Below are positions 33,174 through 45,307 of a stretch of 64,000 bases of DNA, piece by piece; position 1 is the first letter of the stretch, and each line of letters opens with the position of its first letter. Source of the DNA: Lepiota brunneoincarnata (taxonomy: Eukaryota; Basidiomycota; Agaricomycetes; Agaricales; Agaricaceae); the NCBI GenBank assembly GCA_023014365.1, contig JAEBUN010000009.1:682001-746000 (forward strand), in the 5' to 3' direction. Below the pieces are notes generated by a model that worked only from the letters and a program-made list of their open reading frames with translations, did not search any database and had not been told where the DNA came from. The position numbers and the translations under genes are program-made.

Positions 33174-35048
33174 TCGACAATATAGTGCCGGAGGTGCCCA
33201 ACAACTCCAAGGTGTTAAGTCTTCATTACAAAACTTGCCCCGAGTCATTAATCCATACGCATGGCCGGATCCCGTGATAAAAAACACCGGACTGCCCACT
33301 GCACTGTGTATACGGGCAGATGGAAGAAGAGTGGTGATTACCACTACGACCATCGATTTTCCCACTATTGTCCAACTGAACTTGGCCTCGTTGGAAGACG
33401 CACGAGGTAGAAAAAAGTTTGTTTGCGTTCTTACTAATGCATGGCGGTGGGGCATGCCTTGAAAAGTTTCGAGCACGAGCAGGTCAGATGACTGAGCGGG
33501 CAGGGATCAGGGGGTTCGATCGTGATGAATCCCCGGTTGCTTGAGAAGGGGGGGATCTAGGTTTATCTCCTTGTTCCGACTTTTTGCTGTTCTCGGTTTT
33601 ATGTTGTTATGGGGTTATTCAGATTACCGAAGAGTGAGAGCCTTCAACTTGGCCCCCGCGGCCCTGACCTCATGCGCAGATGTAATGTTAAACGAGTGAT
33701 AGGGTGTGTGTCCCTACTGCATGATTGATATAGTCGCGTCGGAGGAATGAACAGGTGCACACTAATCTTGAGTGTTATCAGAGAACAGAAAGTGTCAACT
33801 CGGGCAAGAGGCTTCCGTATTTGTAGGAACTCAGATCAACGGCTAGCTACCGTTTTACCGGTGATGTCGCAACAGCCAGGTTTTTGGTTGTGTTCTGGCA
33901 CTACCGGTGTTATCTCAACTGCAAGGGTCTTCATATAAACAAAAAGTTGCAGCAGTTGCTAATTACCCTGGGAGCTAAGCCAGAGACTCTCTAATACAAA
34001 TTGACTCTGGATGAGATAAGATAAACCTGAAGGGGAGCAGTCAGGGAGCATGATTTCTTGATTATATATAGTTACTATGTGCCAAGGGAGAATTAAACTA
34101 GATGGAGAGAGGTTATTCAGGAAGACCTGGTTGGAAATGTCGGAGCGACTACCAGTCATCTATCACGGTGTACGATGATCCTAAACGACTTAGAGTGCCC
34201 TAACAAGGGTGTGCTCGCATCTATCCATCACAATGTCACTTTGGGTCTAGGTCAGTGGGATCAGGTCCGAGAGTGTCCGGCGGCAGACTAGCAGAGGCTT
34301 CGGACAGGTTGACATATCATATCAGAAACCCTCGGCCTGAACACTTGGATACCAAGAGATCCGGGAGACTAGGATGGGGCGCATTGCAGATATCTGTAGA
34401 CGATTTGCGCAGCAGTCTTTATGAGTGAGGGAGGGGAATGTTATGGGATTTGTTCCGCTTGTGCCTGTCGGAACACCATCAGCCACTAGCATCATCAAGG
34501 AGGTCAAGGAGAAGTGCTTCCTCAAGGGAACGAACGATTGATGCAGCATTCGGTGATTGAGGGGTGGAAATGAGCCCCCAGGAAGCACGGTGATGCGGGG
34601 AACATGGATGTGGATGCCAGCTGGGAGTGGTGCGCCTGAGGAGGTGATTCGCAATGCCTGGAGGATAAATATACATCTAGGGTCGAATGATGGGTCAGTT
34701 GACGGCAGCCGTCTGCTCTGCTCTGGTTGCCTTGAGGTCTGAAGCGTCGGGCTCAGTTGAGAGCCTAGGTTCGTACAAGGGGCAGTTAGCCGATAATTGG
34801 TGGGAAGTGGGCCCTGTTTCGCCCAGCCGACAAAACCTCGGCAGCAGTGTCGACAAAGGTCTCTTAAATCTCGGCATTCGCCCGTGGGGTGGTTCTCCGA
34901 GAGCAACAGGTGATCTCTAACCTCCCCTGGTGGAGATGATAGGGACGTGGGGGAGAGTGTCTACCTGAGGAGGCATGATTAGATGAGTGTGTGGACCCAG
35001 GGTAATGATAGTGGTGGTACTAGTGTTGTTGTCATTGCTGCTGTTGCT

Positions 35049-35090
35049 GGTGGTGGTGGTGGTGGTGGTGGTGGTGGTGGTGGTGGTGGT
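35049..35090. repeat. (TGG)14 microsatellite
   Basis: Fourteen uninterrupted trinucleotide units, followed at about 35100-35145 by an imperfect GTT/GTC repeat. It lies about 310 bp upstream of the next gene start and creates false long frames on both strands. Confidence 0.95.
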
Positions 35091-35109
35091 AAGGAATGGT
35101 GTTGTTGCT

Positions 35110-35140
<31 letters not shown>

Positions 35141-35398
35141 CTGTGCGTCGTGGTCGTGTGGTCGATGGATCTGACCGCCGACGAAGAGAACGGCGGGACG
35201 GAAGGAGGCCGGTGCGTGTGACAGGGTGACAGTGCCCGATGTGGACGTGGGATCGGGGATCTGGGGTGACATGGGATGTGACGAACAGTGTCACGGTGAC
35301 AGTAGAGGTTTCGAGTGCCATTTCTCAGTTGCATTGTTGCGCTGGCTGGAGCGCCATCGCCCTTTCCTCTTCCCACCACCATCCTCTCCCGTCCACCA

Positions 35399-37321
35399 AT
35401 GCCCCCGCCGTCTGTTGCGACATCCTCATTTGCCTCTGCATCTACCTCAAGACAAAAGAAACGGTATGCCCCGCACCCCGCCTCGTGTCCATCGCACCCG
35501 TTCACTGATCCCACAGGAGATGGACTCGTGAACAGCTCCTCCAGTGTCTTGAGGTCAGTCATCGCTTCCCTCTCACTCTTCTGTCTTGCTCACATCCGTC
35601 GCCACCATCCCCGATAGCTTCTCACGGACATCCCTCCACCGCTCTCCCACAAGCTTCCATTATCCCCACCTTGTTCACGCTCCAGCTCCCCGGCTCCCGG
35701 CAACAAGCGGAAATCAGATTCGTCTTTGGACTCTGAGCACCCAAAACGCCCTCGCACATCTTCCGTTTCAGAGCGCCAGCATCAGCACCAGCCGCCCCCT
35801 CCTCCCGCCCACCAGTCCCAGCCACCAGCCCACCTTTCCTCCGGTCCATCACAGCCGCCTGCACATTTCCGTTCATCAAACCCCAATCCCATTATCCACA
35901 TCCCGCTCCGAACCATGCGAGGATGGTGAGGTCAGAGAAGATATCCCTCCTCCCCACCCACGCGGGTCCGCAGCAGACTGTGCTCTGCCGCCACCGAATG
36001 CCGTCCCCATCCGTAGACCCAAGCGCGGGCGGCCTTCCATCCAGCATTTCGACCGTCTCCATGACAAGTATCACAACGCAGGCCGCATGCTCAAGTACTC
36101 TGGAGATGCCCGCTTCTGGTCCACATACCCGCCCACCCACAAGGAATACCGTCCTCTTCAGGATCCACCACCCATTAATTCCCCCTACCACAAACACGGC
36201 GGTCTCATTGCTCGCCTAGAATTAGTTGATGCCCTCGTCTGCTTCACTTACTCCATTTGGGCCAGGGACTACAGCCGCAAGGCTTGCAATAAGGATACCT
36301 GGACCACCATAGAAGCATTCCTAACTTGGTGCAAGAGCAAGTGGCACGCCGAGGACGCTATCAATGACGCCGAAAAGGCCTTTCTTGGTTTGATGTAAGC
36401 GGATATTCGCATGCTTCTTTGTAAACTTGTTTCACACTGCTCGCAGCTATATGATCGAGGCATTCATCAACGGGAGGAAAATGCTCTATAGCGTGCGACA
36501 GCAGCTGGACCATGAGATGGACAAGATCACGGAACAAGCCAAAGCTAAAATCGAAACTGCCATCCAGGAAGTCGATCAGGGCACACTTTTGGGTGCTAGC
36601 ACCGGTCTGCTAGCGAACAAGTCACAGGGAACGCCTCCTATGCTCCCCTCGCCGGCAAGTATTGGCCCCGACGAACAGCGCCAATTCCACACCTACCAAT
36701 CGTGATGGGAGCACCCCCAATACCACCACCCGTGCTGCCTCCGTCTCTCAGAATCCTCCCCCTCGGCAAGCTCGTCCCCACCAGGGGCCCAATCCCGCGT
36801 TTTACCCTCTGCTGCCGCGAAGGGTGCGAGAGAGTCAGATTCCTCCGCCTGCATCATACATCGAGGCTGCGTCTACAGTCATGGAGCCAATCGATGCCAA
36901 CATGGTCTATAACCTCAAAGATCTCACATCAACTTTCAAGTCTAGCGCTTCTTCCATGCAGGAAGCTCAGAATACCCTAAACCTTCCGATCATGGCGCGC
37001 CATTTCCCTAGAACATTTGCGAGAATGGTCTACAGCACCTTATCCCCTTCGGAGGAACATGAACCGGACTTTGAGGATGAGGAAGGCGAACTGTTCTGGC
37101 CCGGCCAACTGATCACAGGAGAGGGTTTGGGTTGGGTGTGCCTGATGGGCAAAGCCATGATCAAGGAATTTGGCAAGGTCTATGGCTACCAAGGGTCGGA
37201 CGGCGTTGTCCCTAAACCCAAGCCCGATGATGCTGCTAAACATTCCCACCACTCACAACGATCCAGCCACCCACATCCTCAAGTGATATCACACTCTTCA
37301 TCTACATCTGGCTCACGGTAG
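35399..37321 (+). CDS. Uncharacterised conserved-looking protein with Pro-rich linkers (two apparent frameshifts)
   Basis: Not recognised. Start MPPPSVATSSFASAS at 35399 splices twice, at about 35464-35516 and about 35555-35618, giving KKRRWTREQLLQCLELLTDI. A Pro/His-rich linker with KRPRTSS leads to RRPKRGRPSIQHFDRLHDKY, which resembles an AT-hook. The core that looks folded and helical follows: ARFWSTYPPTHKEYRPL, GGLIARLELVDALVCFTYSI, WARDYSRKACNKDTWTTIEA, then across an intron (about 36396-36446) YMIEAFINGRKMLYSVRQQL. The C-terminal part contains MVYNLKDLTSTFKSSASSMQ, PRTFARMVYSTL, an acidic stretch, ITGEGLGWVCLMGKAMIKEF and a His/Ser-rich tail. Two frame changes lack introns; each is repaired by removing one C (35881-35884 and 36666-36669). 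Confidence 0.65.
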
Positions 37322-40300
37322 AATTTCTTTCGGCCTTTTTTGTTTGTTTCTGGACTCCTGCACGCCGTCTTGCCTTGGTTCCTTAGCTTGGATTTCTCTT
37401 CCCATCAAAACCGTCCCCGACGTTGACGCGCAAAACTGCTGGTCCTCATCAAGTACCAGACGGATAACCTCATGGTACCACTCTAGCTCCGATTATCCTC
37501 CCAGCAGGAGCTATTCCACGCTTTCTGGATCGGGTTAGATTTAGGCCGTCAACAGCCATCTCCAATTAGGTTTGGGCTCTTCCCGATCATGAGTTCGCCG
37601 GTTTTAGCGCCTGTTCTAGGCGTGAGCTAAGAACGAGCCGCTCCAAGGTCCCACTGTTCCATAATCCCTCGCACTTGAAAGCTATCGCCGGTGGTTATGA
37701 CCGACTGCGAACTCTTGACTTTGCTTGGATCAAAGGAAAACAACGAACAATGTATCTCTAGACACGAAAACAAAACGACACATTTCATTGATTCCGCTTA
37801 TACACCAAATTAACGAGGCATCTTGCGATTTCATTACCATATTCATTCATGGAGTTGCATTCGGTTTCTCATTCGTATCATTCTGCTTCATCCTGGGCTC
37901 CCCCATTCATCCCCATATCCCTGTTTTATTGTGTTCTTTATATTCATCATCGCGCATTCCACATTCCCATCCACATCATCCTTCCCGTGTGCATCCTGCT
38001 TTCCCATGGTTCTTTTCTTTTTCTTTTTTTCTGTTTGTTTATACATCACTTGGCCTGCTCCATTTTTTTTATTTAATTAATTTTTTTTTTAGTGAAGAAT
38101 TTTTCGCTTGTACTGTCATATTCCATCTGTTTAACTGAGAAAATGGATGCGAATATGTGTAATCATCTGTGAACTAGGGGCTAGCCGCGCCAGAGAGCCC
38201 CTCGGCTAAAGCGGGACTCGGAGTGTTGTGCACGGCGTGCAAAGGAATTGTCCGCCGGTGGCAAGTGAGGTTGGAAGGCCGAGGGGAGAGGAATTGGGAT
38301 TACGTAGCACCGAATACTGCTGTTTAGTCCTAATTGTTTGGGTTGCGTTGGTAATCTGTAGCTGTGTGGTGTGATGAGCGGGATGTTTAGAGGAGATTAG
38401 CAGGCAGGTTGGCGTCAATTGTTGTTGTTGATCACATGGGGGGGGGAGATCGTTGGTTACTACTAGACACGCGGACATAAGTTGGTGAGGGAGGGGGGGC
38501 AGTTCCCTCTTCTTACCCGAGGCGTGTTGAAACTAATGATTGATGATGTGTGATCATCGGCCGGAAATGAGCGCTTTGAGCTATGGGGGAGGACACTTTG
38601 TTATTGCTTGGTGGCGGCGACACGCATATTTTACGCCGCCACACTCAGGCACTGTGTGAGGATGGATATATAAATGCTTAGATTGGTTGGGCTGTCATGG
38701 GCTGTGGCCGAAAGGACATCATGATGTTGCTTTCGTCCAGGGTGTGATACTGTGTGATATCATCATTATGATTTTTTATTATTATTTATTTTGTTACGCC
38801 GGGGGATTAGTTCACCCGACCGCAAGGGTAAAGGTGGGGAAACGGACTCTTTAAGCCTTGAGTAGGGGGTGGGGTTTGTACGTATGCTGTTCAGTAGTTG
38901 TGCATATGTATCTCCCACTCCAGACAGGCGGAATGCAAGCATGCGTACTGTGTATGTACAGTACATTAGGATGGTCATACAATCCCCCTCCCCTTCGCTT
39001 GCTAGGGTAGCTTGGCGGAAAGACGCTGAGCTCCGGCGCCAATTACTTATTGTGGCGGCTGTGGTTGTCGCCCGAAAAATGTAACATGTATAATTTCGGG
39101 GATGAGAGATACGTTTCTGGGGATCCATTTTGATACGATTTGGAGTTAAGAGCAACAGCAAGGAGTTCATGCGCATGACTCCCCCCACCAACTGCATTTG
39201 GATGAAACTGAAGTTGAGAAAATGAAGATGTACCGCCTACTTCATGATTCCCCCCCTTCATCGATCACTATCCGTGACCGCATACACACAGCAAGTGTCA
39301 AGTCCCCTTGCATTTTCTTGCGGCTCACGACGGCGAACACCCCCGAGTCTAGAAAACAATCTGTAGAACCAAGGTCAGGCTTGCTCCGCTTACCCGGTAG
39401 GTTTGTCCACATGGAGAAAGGGCCCGACAGTTTCCAGAAATGGATTTTGGAAATAAATGTCTCTAAGAGTTCCATCCATCCCGTCTGTCTTTCCCAAGGG
39501 TCCAGGGCAAAGAAGCTCCTCTGCTTTTCTGAATGCACCACGCTCTAGACTGCCCCGGCATTCCAACGCGGGAAATCTGCACAAGGTGTTTCGATTTATA
39601 AATATATCTGCCTAATGCCGGACCCCTCGGGTCCGTTTCAACTTTCGGGTTCGAGAGCCGGGGATAAGACCCCCCCACCCCCTCCTCCTCCTCCTCCTCC
39701 TCCCCAGAGCTCGCCGCACCTGCTATCATTCTGGTGTGGGATTCCTCCAAGGCATCGAGGAACTCGCGTACCAGGAAGTTGCTTGCCCCATTGTTCCCCA
39801 GCCCCCCTCCCCACCCCCGAAGCTGGCATCGTGCATTCCATCATCCGCATCAACAACGTCCATCAAAGTCAAATTGGGCTTCAGGGCTTCCATGACGCAT
39901 GTTCCTCGCACCCCGCCTGCTTACTCGCCTTACTATGGATGGGTCTGTCCGTCCGAGCGTACTTGTGCAAGTCGACAGCAGGCATTTTATCGCAAGACTT
40001 CCCATGTGTGGATTCTGTGGCGTGACTGTGGCAAGCGACCATAGGGCTTTGCTTCCTAACTGGGTACATCGACCCTCCTCCTCTTCCTCCTCTTCCAGCA
40101 AATGGAATGCTAGAGCTCGAATCAAGTAGCTTTCTTTTTGAGAGCAAGCGATCATTATAACCCTTCTGATAGGGTCGAGAGCAGGGGCCCGGACTCTCTG
40201 CTGGGAAGCTCATTAATTCGGCAGCGGTCAATTCGGCCTTTTCAGATTCCCCGAGTACAAGCAGTCACAAGCCGGAGTGACAACCCTCGTTGGCGCCCTT

Positions 40301-40862
40301 GAGGCCGGTGCTGCTCTCCGGGGACAGCCCATCGTTATGAACTACTACTACTACTCCCCTCATAGTCTCGGGGGGTTCAAGTTCACACCCGTCAGTCGGA
40401 ATTAATATAGACGTTCTCTTCACTGTGATGGTCCACTTGCTCGGGCCATCTGCATTCACCCACGAGGGTGATCCCAAGACAGACCCCAGACCACAAGAGG
40501 GCTTGGTAATAGTGACCAATCATATTTTTGCCATCCTAGAGGAGTATGATCCTCCGCGCTATGACGACCACATATTCGACTCAAGATGTCATGCAGAAAA
40601 TGCGGACGACGCAGCCCACGCAGATACTATCCGGGGTAAAAGCCGCATTACCCTGAAACTCTTGAGCAGAAAATCCTGTTTCAGTGCATATAAGATGATA
40701 TAAACTTGTATGCATGGGTGTAAGGTGTCATAGGAGGAGGGAAAGGGGGTAATGACAAAGCAAGCTGTGGCAAAGGGGGGGGGAAGCCAGGTGTGAAGAG
40801 AACTGAAAACAAAGCAGACTCTGTCTTTCCGCAATCTCAATGAACGGCACGGTATCGGTTCT
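37322..40862. other. Long intergenic stretch, no gene recognised
   Basis: About 3.5 kb. The first kilobase is pyrimidine-rich, likely the 3' flank of the preceding gene. Later frames (plus 39198-39548, plus 39736-40044, plus 40425-40703, minus 38766-39197) show no family motif or coherent splicing. A CTC repeat lies at 39681-39703. One short plus-strand stretch near 40278-40380 reads TTLVGALEAGAALRGQPIV and could be a gene remnant. Confidence 0.35.
39681..39703. repeat. (CTC)n simple repeat
   Basis: About seven and a half uninterrupted CCT/CTC units following two C runs. Confidence 0.9.
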
Positions 40863-41717
<855 letters not shown>

Positions 41718-41999
41718 TTTGATAGATAAAGGCTTGCTGTTAGCGGCAGAGATGAAGTGCAGTCCCGATTCTCTCGTTGCGTATGTTTGCCTTTGTTGTC
41801 CCTTCAGTATCAAGGTTGGGAGGCGTCGGCATCTTCCGTAAACTATACAGCTCTTCTCTGGCTCGATTTGGTAATCCAGGAGCTTTTTTGGGAAATGGAA
41901 ATACATGTGTGTGATAGTCTGATGGTACAGGTACAACGTGTGGTCTAAGGGTACCTCCGATTTTCTTTATTTCCAGAATAACGACCTCGCTCCTTCCTC

Positions 42000-43387
42000 T
42001 CAGTGCATCTGAGGTTGGACTTGACTAGAGCTACGACGTCGAACACTTCGTACCTTCGCAGAGGTCTCACTCATCCTGCGTTTGTAAACCCTCCTGTTCT
42101 CCGAGTCCTGCCCCCGTGCAGGCTTCATATCTGCCGTCTGTGGACACCGCAAGGGCTTCGGAGTTTCATTATACAGGTACCCAGCAGGTGAAAGGTAGGA
42201 GCCTAGGGCATCTATTGAGGCTCGAGTTGATGATGTTCCGTAGACCTTCTGCAACCACATCTGGACCTTCTCGTAGTGTTTTTCAGAGGCTGAAGAGTCG
42301 CCTGCATTTCTTGTGCGTATAGCCAGATCAAGTTCACAGCCGGAGAGCAAGAGAAAAGCAGGCTTCAGCTTGTCTTCTGTGAGGCCGTTGTTCCCTAGGA
42401 CTGGTACAAGTAGATCAGGTTCTCGGCCTTCATTTCGAAAAAAAGACGTGCACACCTTCTAGCATTGCATACATGATATCAATAGCACCTTGGGGCTTCC
42501 CGATCCTGCGGAAATGTGCCCCTGCTATCATCCAATTTCCTCGTTCGCTCGATGATAGTTTCAAGAGCTCAATGATGGTCCGCGGGTCTTGTTCGGAGTC
42601 CGCCTTCAGAACAAAGGTGAAAGGCTGACCATCTATACTCATAAGAACGTGGGGATCCAGAGAAAAAGAGGTATGCAATGCGCCTATGGTGGGCTTGATG
42701 TCCATTTCGGCAGTAGCCATACGATTTTGTGACGAACCTAGCGCCGCAGGTAACCTAGGAGGAGAGCTCGGGGCAGCATCCTTTAGATCAATCCGGTGGG
42801 CGGGAGTGAGACCTGCCGCAGAGCGGGTAGAATTGGGCGATTTCGAATCAGGGCGTTGTCCTTTGGTAGGTTTCCTCGCCTTGCTTCTGGCTTCAGAAAC
42901 GCCTGGAACGGTTGGTGGCTGGTCATTGGCTGTAGGCGAGAAAACGCGCCTCGAAGTCGTGTCTCTCCCCCCCTTCCCGCGAGAGAAAGAGACGTTGCAC
43001 GAGCGGAACTGCTCGACGAGGTGGGGACTTGACAAAATTGGATAGATGCGCAATCCTGGTCCGAGCTTTAAGCCAAGCGCGCGTTCTGCGCTCTCCTTGT
43101 GTTGGAACTGGATAAAGTAATGGAACTGCCCGGGCACGCCAGCATCGTATGGATATAGATGCGGGCTAGGGGAATGATATTTAGCGTCGGGTGGGATCAA
43201 CTCGGAGTAGGGTTGAGACAAAAATTAAGTGAGAAGACACCGGCGGGACTAAATTACATTATGGGCGTCATTAACAATGTCATACGTACATCTCACCAGC
43301 CTTGGAAAAGATGCCGCGAATGTTGTGCGGCTCGCTACTGTTGTTCTCGACCTTGAAAACACGATCCAGGGAAGTGCAATGGTCCAT
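42000..43387 (-). CDS. Conserved fungal protein with helical-repeat-like region
   Basis: Three exons: 43290-43387, 42456-43165, 42000-42404. The start at 43387 gives MDHCTSLDRVFKVENNSSEP, spliced to PHLYPYDAGVPGQFHYFIQF and HKESAERALGLKLGPGLRIY. A Ser/Pro/Lys-rich linker follows. The second conserved part reads ALHTSFSLDPHVLMSIDGQP, FTFVLKADSEQDPRTIIELL, GNWMIAGAHFRRIGKPQGAI and DIMYAMLEG, then NNGLTEDKLKPAFLLLSGCE and YEKVQMWLQKVYG. The pair of helices around NWMIAGAHFRRIGKPQGAIDIMYAML resembles a TPR unit. The protein belongs, I think, to a conserved fungal family of unknown function. The C-terminus is basic (RRVYKRRMSE, VRSVRRRSSS). Frame intact. Confidence 0.7.
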
Positions 43388-44054
43388 TATCTGTCCCCGA
43401 GCGGGTGGGTGATGGGTGGTGGAATAGAAGCACTGTGTTTCAGACAAGGGCCGTATATATCCACGCTACCCCAAATCGGTACTCACTCTGCTTTCGAGTG
43501 ATTAGTCTGCGTCGCGTTTGTTGTTTTACTAACTATCGCCTGTACTTACGAAGAGCAGTGAACTGGGCGCTCCTTTCCCTGGAAACTGCAAGCAGTGCTC
43601 TAGTGTGGAGCAACGAAAGTTGGGTCACTGCGGCATCACCACCTTAATGGCAGCCTTCAACAGCGACCTCCGTCAACGCAACAAATGAGACGTAGCCCTG
43701 AGGAATTATGCTCTCAGTTGGTGCGTCCCTCATAAAATCGCGATACTTATTTACTTGTGGGCGGCTAAGGTTTCCAGGCAACTACCGGCAGAGGTAATCA
43801 AGCACTTTGATCCTAACGCATCTATGCAGGGTGCTGTGCTGCGAAAGTTCAGCGGCGCCGGCAGAACGTTGCGCTAAGAATGCTCACACCGTTGCCATCA
43901 ACGCTGGCACCACTCGGTTACCTGCGGGCATATATATACGCAAGGGCTGCGCTCTGGCTGTAGCTTGCAGTACATTCGTTCTTCCTCTCCTTGTTCCTTC
44001 TCTTTTTCATTTTTTCGACCTGCTCCTCCATTTTCAATTTTTTGGTCATTCGCT
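43388..44054. other. Divergent intergenic region
   Basis: Holds the promoters of the minus-strand conserved gene and the plus-strand DUF7729 gene. No gene recognised; short frames at 43277-43647 look like chance. Confidence 0.5.
43931..43938 (+). promoter_or_regulatory. TATA box of the DUF7729 gene
   Basis: TATATATA sits 124 bp before the ATG at 44055 and is followed by a strongly pyrimidine-rich tract (CTTCCTCTCCTTG...), a usual fungal core promoter and leader layout. Confidence 0.5.
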
Positions 44055-45025
44055 ATGCTGGGTCATAGAATTTTCATCGTTTCCACTTTAATGGGAGCGG
44101 GTATTGTGGTGGGCCAGTCGTAAGTTGCCATCTCAAGTGGATGATGACAAACGGAAGCTGACGGACATTGTAATACAGTCTCCCCGTGTCGCTCACATCC
44201 TCTTGTTTGGATACACTGAAAGGCCTCTTAACCAACCCCGAGGCCGAATGTTTGAACCTGTCTTCTCTGCTCTCCTTTGTTGTCAATCCCAATAAATCGG
44301 TCCCGCAAACTGTCAATACGTGGCTGACAGGCCTTTGTGCCCAAGGTTCATGTAGTGACCAGACGGTCTCCAGTATTGTCGCAAACGTGACTCAAGGTTG
44401 CTCGGAGGACTTCACAAATGCGAACATCGATATTCTTAGCCTCCAGGACCGGATAACGGACATTGCACAAAAGGTGTACCCAACAGCCAGACAGGTAGTG
44501 TGTTTGGAGGAGTAGGTGTCAGTTTGTCACTATGATCCCATTTGATTCTCATTATCTTCGTCAGCACGACCACGAGTCAGCTCTGTGTGACAGAGACTCT
44601 GAATAACCTTGAGAGTGTAATCGGGAAACTAGGCCTCGATGACTTGAGCTTCGTCAACCTGTATGAGGATGCTCGGACGCTCCTTGCCTCCAACGTCACC
44701 GAGCTGGCTTGTACTAGTTGCATCAAGGCAGGGTTCACTATTGCGAGAGACGATTTCCCTGATCAAGTATCTCTTGCCGACTTGCCCCTTGAGAATGTCT
44801 GTGGTGCTTCTTTCTTAGGGTATGTTTGATCAATGTCATTTGAATGTGTTTTCACTTTGTATGAAAATAGACGGTAATATCCCTAGCGAAATCGTGGCAA
44901 CAGCTGTCTCAGGACAATTCTCTTCTAACCTCGCCATTGACAATAGCGCTGATATGAAATCAATCAGCCATTCAACGAAACGGGCATTGTTGATCGTTTC
45001 TGCTGCCGTTATGTTATTGGCTTGA
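44055..45025 (+). CDS. Secreted, probably GPI-anchored Cys-rich protein (DUF7729-like)
   Basis: Four exons: 44055-44119, 44179-44511, 44565-44819, 44887-45025. A signal peptide (MLGHRIFIVSTLMGAGIVVG) is followed by SLPVSLTSSCLDTLKGLLTN with regularly spaced cysteines: SSCLDTL, EAECLN, GLCAQGSCS, QGCSED, VVCLEE, QLCVTE, ACTSCIKAG and ENVCGASFLG. The C-terminus ends in Ser-rich residues and a hydrophobic tail (RALLIVSAAVMLLA), as in a GPI-attachment signal. The pattern fits the DUF7729 family of basidiomycete surface proteins, whose function is unknown. Several N-glycosylation sites are present (NLSS, NVTQ, NVTE). The last intron must end at CCCTAG (44881-44886) for the frame to hold. Confidence 0.75.
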
Positions 45026-45307
45026 GAACTGTGGAGATCAGGTCGGACTTTGTACATAGAACCTATTATATTTCATTGGCTTATAATTCTATTAACGAAA
45101 GAGACAATGGGAGATGAACATACCCCTGGCTGTTTCCAGCGGTCACGTGTGCGCTTGCATCGTCGGACACCTAAATTGAGCTCACGAGGTCGGGGAACCC
45201 TGGGTGTGCGCCTTGCAAACGTTGCACCGTCCGACCTCCTTATCAGCCGCCTGTTCCTGTCTTCCTGCATCTGGTATCTCTGCGATATCGAGTGGACACG
45301 ACTAGAC

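Larger units (their letters stand above)
29655..35398. other. Long gene-poor region
   Basis: About 5.7 kb in which I find no gene with a family motif or coherent splicing. The largest frames are minus 34322-34906 (194 codons), plus 33100-33462 and plus 30049-30358, none with recognisable features. The stretch is rich in homopolymers and simple repeats, including G12 at 31646-31657, C23 at 32324-32346 and a GGT repeat near 35049. Confidence 0.4.

Noticed and set aside
34322..34906. 194-codon minus-strand frame
   Set aside because: No recognisable domain, no coherent flanking exons; kept as unsupported.
35032..35562. Minus-strand frame with His/Asn/Asp repeats
   Set aside because: Product of the (TGG) and GTT/GTC microsatellites and overlap with the next gene; not a real protein.
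37725..38138. Phe/Ile-rich plus-strand frames suggesting membrane protein
   Set aside because: Caused by a T/C-rich 3' region read in three frames, all equally hydrophobic.
40278..40380. Plus-strand peptide TTLVGALEAGAALRGQPIV as a gene fragment
   Set aside because: Looks protein-like but too short, with no start, no exons and no certain family.
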